A program made the position numbers and the translations under genes. The notes beneath the pieces are model-generated. The model was not told where the DNA came from, made no database searches, and saw only the letters and a list, made by a program, of their open reading frames with translations. Of a DNA stretch of 64,000 bases, positions 60,463 through 64,000 are shown piece after piece. The stretch comes from JBEKCB01 sp052139675. GTDB lineage: Bacteria > Planctomycetota > Brocadiia > CAIUPP01. Numbering within the stretch: the first letter of the stretch is position 1; each line of letters starts with the position of its first letter. The stretch lies in contig JBKQWE010000130.1 of assembly GCA_052139675.1 (NCBI GenBank), forward strand, positions 1 through 64,000. The letters are read 5' to 3'.

Positions 60463-62487
60463 CTACTCCTTTGCCAGGAACAGATGCCCGTACCGCTCCA
60501 GCTTCTGCGCCGCGTCGCCGCCGGTCCAGTGGAGTTCGACGGTCGGCTGGCCAAGACGGTTGTGGCCGATCAGGCTGACCTGGATCGCGAGCCGTTTTCG
60601 CTTCGCCTTCGGGATCTCGAACCCCGCCCAGGGCAGCACGGCTTCCACGGCGTAGCCGCCCGGAATGCGGCGCGACTTGGAAGTGGCCAGGTTCTCGGCG
60701 GCGCCCCAGGGCTGGAAAACCCGCACCGAAGGCGCCGCGTCCTCGCCCGGCGCCAGGAATCCGATTTCGTAGAACTTGCTGCTGCGCCCGGGCCGGCCGG
60801 CCTGGTCGGATGGGCGGGCGTCAATCCACAGCGTCACACGGTCGGTCTGGCCGGGCCGCCGGTCCTTTGAGGCCGGCGCATGGAGGTCGCTCTTCACCGC
60901 GGCCGAAAAATAGAGCGCCTTGTCGTCGTGCGCGAACCGGCACGTGGCGCTGTTGCGCTCGAGGACCCGACTCGTTCCCTTCGCCAACTGCTCGCGAAGG
61001 CCCAGGCGGATCGGCACGCCGTGCGCGGCCCGCGCGCCCGATTTCCCGGCGGGCGCCGCAAACGCGACGTGAAAGCACTTGCCGAACAGGTCCACGGTGC
61101 TGGCCGACTTGACCGCTGCGCCGGTTTCCACGAGGCCTGAGAACGGGCCGCCGCAGCATGCGATTTCCAGGCGCACGACCTTGCGCTTGAAGGAATCGAG
61201 CTTCGCCGCGCTCTCGGACGGAACGATGCGGACACCGTTGGAATCTTTGAAGGTCACCGCGGCCTCGGCCGGGTTATCGCTCATGTTGAGCACGTCGAGC
61301 TTGCCCGCGAGGGTCGCCGACCATTTGCGGGAACCGGCGCGCAGCTTCGTCAAGTCCGTGGGCACAACGCGCGCGAAGAGATGCCCGTAAGCTTCGTCGA
61401 GCGTGCGCACGCTCTCCTTCAGTTGCCGGACGATGTCAATCTTCTGCGGGCACTTGGACTTGCAGGCGCCGCACGCCATGCAGTACCGGCCCTGGCTGGA
61501 GAGGCGCGCGTAGGCCTTCCGCGCCTCTTCCTTGAGACCGTACACCCGCTGGAGGTTCAGCGCGGAAAAGTTGCCGGGGATGTCCACGCCGTAAGGGCAG
61601 GGCATGCAGTAGCGGCAGCCGGTGCAGTAGAGTTCCGCGAGTTTCTTGAACCGGCCCATGGTCGCGAGCACGCTCCGCTTCTCGCCGGCCGAGAGCGCCG
61701 TCTTGTGCGAGGCGACCGGGACGTTCTCCTCGAGCTGGCGCAGGTCGGCCATGCCGGAGAGCGCGACGGTGACGTGCGGGTTCGACAGGACGAATCGCAG
61801 CGCGACCTCCGGCACGCTCCGCGCGCCCCGGATCATCCGGCGGATTTCCTCCGACTCTCCGCCGAGCCGGCCGCCGCCGACCGGTCCCATGACCACGATG
61901 CCCATCCCGCACTTGTCGCCGACGAATTCGAACGCCGGCTCGTTCGAGCGGTCGAGCAGGTTGTACTGGAGCGTGACGGCCTCGAAGAGGCCCGTGCCCG
62001 CGAGCTTCTTCAGGTTCTCCATCTTATCGTGGAAGCTGAAGCCGATGTGGCGGATCCGCCCGTCGTCCTTCGCCCGCTGCATCCACCGGAGCTGGCCGTC
62101 GGGGCCGTCCACGTGCTCCTGGAACGCCTTCCAGTTCAGCCCGTGGAAGTTATAGAGATCAATGTGGTCGGTGCGGAGGCGCTCCAGCGAATTCTCCAGG
62201 TTCGTCCACCAGGTTTTTTCGTCCTTCTTGTTGTAGAACGGGTTCTTGGTGGAGAGGATCACGCGGTCGCGCATGCCCTCGAACGCCTCGCCGACGACGC
62301 GCTGGCTCTCCTGGTTGCAATAGCCCACCGCCGAGTCGAAGTAGTTGACCCCAAGCTCCACGGCGCGGCGGAGCAGCGGGATGCTCAAGTCGCGGTCCAC
62401 GTGCTCGCCGCGCATCGGGAAGCGCATGCAGCCAAAGCCGAGGCGGGAAACGCGCAGTTTCGTCTTTCCAAGAATAGCGTACTGCAT
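60463..62487 (-). CDS. Aldo/keto reductase fused to two [4Fe-4S] sites and a CBM9-like domain
   Basis: A 674-residue protein. Residues 1-275 are an aldo/keto reductase (GFGCMRFPM, FDSAVGYCNQES, STKNPF, LYNFHGL) with the Asp/Tyr/Lys/His set visible. Residues about 287-297 carry CTGCRYCMPCP, and about 336-346 CMACGACKSKCP, the ferredoxin-like tail known in YdhV/YajO-like anaerobe reductases. After a linker, residues about 490-670 form a CBM9/DOMON-like beta-sandwich (ALYFSAAVKSDLHAP, DRVTLWIDARP, GYAVEAVLPWAGFEIP). The sugar-binding fusion is unusual. It precedes the nitroreductase gene. Confidence 0.85.
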   Translation of the reverse strand: MQYAILGKTKLRVSRLGFGCMRFPMRGEHVDRDLSIPLLRRAVELGVNYFDSAVGYCNQESQRVVGEAFEGMRDRVILSTKNPFYNKKDEKTWWTNLENSLERLRTDHIDLYNFHGLNWKAFQEHVDGPDGQLRWMQRAKDDGRIRHIGFSFHDKMENLKKLAGTGLFEAVTLQYNLLDRSNEPAFEFVGDKCGMGIVVMGPVGGGRLGGESEEIRRMIRGARSVPEVALRFVLSNPHVTVALSGMADLRQLEENVPVASHKTALSAGEKRSVLATMGRFKKLAELYCTGCRYCMPCPYGVDIPGNFSALNLQRVYGLKEEARKAYARLSSQGRYCMACGACKSKCPQKIDIVRQLKESVRTLDEAYGHLFARVVPTDLTKLRAGSRKWSATLAGKLDVLNMSDNPAEAAVTFKDSNGVRIVPSESAAKLDSFKRKVVRLEIACCGGPFSGLVETGAAVKSASTVDLFGKCFHVAFAAPAGKSGARAAHGVPIRLGLREQLAKGTSRVLERNSATCRFAHDDKALYFSAAVKSDLHAPASKDRRPGQTDRVTLWIDARPSDQAGRPGRSSKFYEIGFLAPGEDAAPSVRVFQPWGAAENLATSKSRRIPGGYAVEAVLPWAGFEIPKAKRKRLAIQVSLIGHNRLGQPTVELHWTGGDAAQKLERYGHLFLAKE

Positions 62488-62804
62488 CCGAATCTCCCGT
62501 AGTTGTGGACTATGAGCACTGCGGAAATGCTCGTCAGCCTAGCTGGCTGACCGCAACACTGTGAAAAGCGAATCTTTCATGTAATCCGTTGTCGCAACGT
62601 TTCAGAGTTGAAAGGCCTTTCATCGAAATCCCCGGAATGTTGGAATACCGCCCAAATTAATAAATCGTTTCGAAAGGCTGCTGACGCAAATATTTAGATG
62701 ACCGACATACTCGTGAGTGCTTACGACCGGGTCTTTGAAAAAGTCCTGCCCTGAGACTATCCAATTATGTGGTGCCGTAATGTTTCGAGTTGCGGGCATA
62801 TTGG
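62488..62804. other. Intergenic region with palindromes, no gene seen
   Basis: 317 bases, less G+C-rich than the flanks. It contains a perfect 14-base palindrome TGAAAGGCCTTTCA (62609-62622) and a short inverted repeat TCAGCC-N5-GGCTGA (62534-62550), either of which could be an operator for the minus-strand reductase gene that starts at 62487. No convincing promoter or ORF was found. Confidence 0.6.
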
Positions 62805-63965
62805 CTAGTTGGCTAATTCTCCAGTGACCTTGACAATTATCTTGGCGGGTTTCTCTTTCAGTAACAGAAGAAGAACAGCGTCAACGTAGCCCACCTGCCC
62901 TGTGGCTAGGTCGAACGGATCGCTGAGGTGCCTATCCCGGCCCTGAAAGTTTCCCTTGGAATCATAGGCCGTGAACGTGACCGCCACGTACTTGTAATTC
63001 CTATGTTCTTTGTTCCTTACTTGTCCCCAGATATTAAGCAGCTTGTATTCCTCGTTCCATTCGGCCTTCTCGAGTTCGAATTCCAGCGGAATGTCTTCGG
63101 AGGTCACATCAGTGCTCGCATCGAAAATGATGCCATTCATGCTTGGCTGTAGCGCCGTTGTCGTTGCTTTTAAGCCAGATTCCTTATTCACATGTGGCGT
63201 GGGTTCGTGGTCAATTCTGAGAACCCAAATCGGGGGTTCGTGCTTAGCCAGGGAGTTTGCTCCCATTTCGCCTGGCTCGGTGTGACCGGTTAGATCGGTC
63301 ACTTTTTGCCCCCCGCCTTCATCCATAGGCCAACATGCCCGCAATCCAGCTTCGTCTCCGCGCAGGTGACTAAACATCGTTGCTCGAATCTCTTCCTGCG
63401 TCCTCGCCACCGCCCAAATCCTGACCTCTCCAATGGACCCTCGCCAGTCTGTGACACCCTGGAACGGGGAGGAACCTATCCAGAGCGGCAAATTGTTGAC
63501 CTTCATTGGTTTATTGTACGGCCGATTGCCTGCGAGTGCGCCATTCAAGTAAAGCTTTTCATCAGTTCCATCCAAGACAGCCGCAACATGAATCCATTCG
63601 CCCGGCTTGGCATCGAAAGGAACTTCCGTCGTAAAACCAACCAACTTCTTTCTGCCGGACTCACCTCTTACGCGAAGACCGTAGCCTGTGTCGCCCATGT
63701 TCTTTGAAATGATGTAATTATAATAGTGCGACTGAAGTTCTTCGCCGGCTTGCACCCAGGCCTCCATCGTCAACGATCCCGTTATTGCTAACGCCGGCGC
63801 ATCGGGCACTCTTACAAACTGGCCATCGTTTGCGAAGTTCAGGGCAAAGTATTTCGTTGGAGCAGGTGTCCGTTCCTGCGCAACATCGTCTTTGCCTTGT
63901 GCGGCTACCGTGAGGACGATACTGCAAACAAGCGCCGTCGCGGCTACAGCATTAAACTCTCTCAA
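62805..63965 (-). CDS. Secreted LamG-domain protein
   Basis: A 386-residue protein. It starts at TTG 63965 with AAAGGGG 6 bases upstream and opens a signal peptide (VAATALVCSIVLTVAAQG). Residues about 40-215 form a LamG/concanavalin-like sandwich (FVRVPDAPALAITGSLTMEA, GEWIHVAAVLDGTDEKLYLN, GSIGEVRIWAVARTQEEIRA). The C-terminal 100 residues (IPLEFELEKAEWNEEYKLLN, YKYVAVTFTAYDSKGN) look like an FxLYD-type beta domain. G+C is lower than in the rest of the window, suggesting transfer. Carbohydrate or matrix binding is likely; no catalytic site is seen. Confidence 0.82.
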   Translation of the reverse strand: MREFNAVAATALVCSIVLTVAAQGKDDVAQERTPAPTKYFALNFANDGQFVRVPDAPALAITGSLTMEAWVQAGEELQSHYYNYIISKNMGDTGYGLRVRGESGRKKLVGFTTEVPFDAKPGEWIHVAAVLDGTDEKLYLNGALAGNRPYNKPMKVNNLPLWIGSSPFQGVTDWRGSIGEVRIWAVARTQEEIRATMFSHLRGDEAGLRACWPMDEGGGQKVTDLTGHTEPGEMGANSLAKHEPPIWVLRIDHEPTPHVNKESGLKATTTALQPSMNGIIFDASTDVTSEDIPLEFELEKAEWNEEYKLLNIWGQVRNKEHRNYKYVAVTFTAYDSKGNFQGRDRHLSDPFDLATGQVGYVDAVLLLLLKEKPAKIIVKVTGELAN

Positions 63966-64000
63966 GGCGCGCCCCTTTCTAATCCTTAACGTGATCGGCA

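Overview
The window is a high-G+C bacterial contig segment with good Shine-Dalgarno sites. Its gene content points to an uncultivated, probably PVC-like or candidate-phylum heterotroph (Planctomycetes/Lentisphaerae/Hydrogenedentes-type): DUF6785/6784 transporters, a DUF4838 protein, GH29 and GH141-like enzymes, PQQ-type propellers, paired creatininase-family enzymes and an M55 peptidase. No rRNA, tRNA or ribosomal gene was seen, so the phylum is inferred and uncertain. Position 1 looks like a contig edge, because the first 102 bases are a fold-back copy of bases 194-295.

Layout. (1) 0.26-13.6 kb, minus strand: one apparent transcription unit with two tandem DUF6785/6784 membrane transporters, an FtsX permease, a LolD/MacB-type ATPase, a giant fusion of an M28-like domain (zinc ligands apparently lost) with an FtsX permease, and an OPT-like transporter. 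It has its own promoter and a perfect palindrome over the start site at 13.8 kb. (2) 14.0-19.7 kb, plus strand: DUF4838 protein, two beta-propeller proteins and a pyrrolysine-free MttB-family methyltransferase. (3) 19.7-27.1 kb, minus: ClC-type channel and a complete kdp potassium pump (small ORF-kdpF-kdpA-kdpB-kdpC) without kdpDE. (4) 27.2-36.2 kb, minus: M55 D-aminopeptidase, GH141-like beta-helix protein, class II aldolase, uronate isomerase, two creatininases and a propeller, a catabolic locus for glycan or peptide breakdown products. (5) 36.3-43.5 kb: a fused CcdA-FMN-binding-NapH electron-transfer protein, a membrane-anchored radical SAM enzyme, secreted ankyrin protein, ApbE flavinyltransferase and a cell-wall amidase. 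(6) 43.5-49.7 kb: zinc-ribbon protein, aldo/keto reductase, then an accessory patch in which the 3' end of that reductase recurs twice, enclosing a MNT gene with a truncated HEPN partner and a split PA2778-like C39/TPR lipoprotein pair, followed by a lower-G+C stand-alone nucleotide-binding (deoxyribosyltransferase/TIR-like) protein. (7) 49.8-55.5 kb, minus: GrpE-like, Hsp70-like, MmsA-type dehydrogenase, ferritin-like protein and iron alcohol dehydrogenase. (8) 55.5-64 kb, minus: GH29 fucosidase with two PQQ propellers, a nitroreductase, an AKR-ferredoxin-CBM9 fusion and a LamG protein.

Two families of dispersed palindromic repeats run through the window. One copy (51558-51709) is flanked by an 11-bp direct duplication and, if removed, restores a stop-codon/start-codon junction between two genes, so it appears to have moved recently. 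Many promoters share the form CTTGAC(A/G)-N16/17-(C/T)A(G/C)AAT. The most interesting systems are the one-polypeptide thiol/flavin/iron-sulfur electron conduit with its ApbE, the pseudo-M28-FtsX exporter, and the reductase-3'-end repeats that bracket defence-like cargo.
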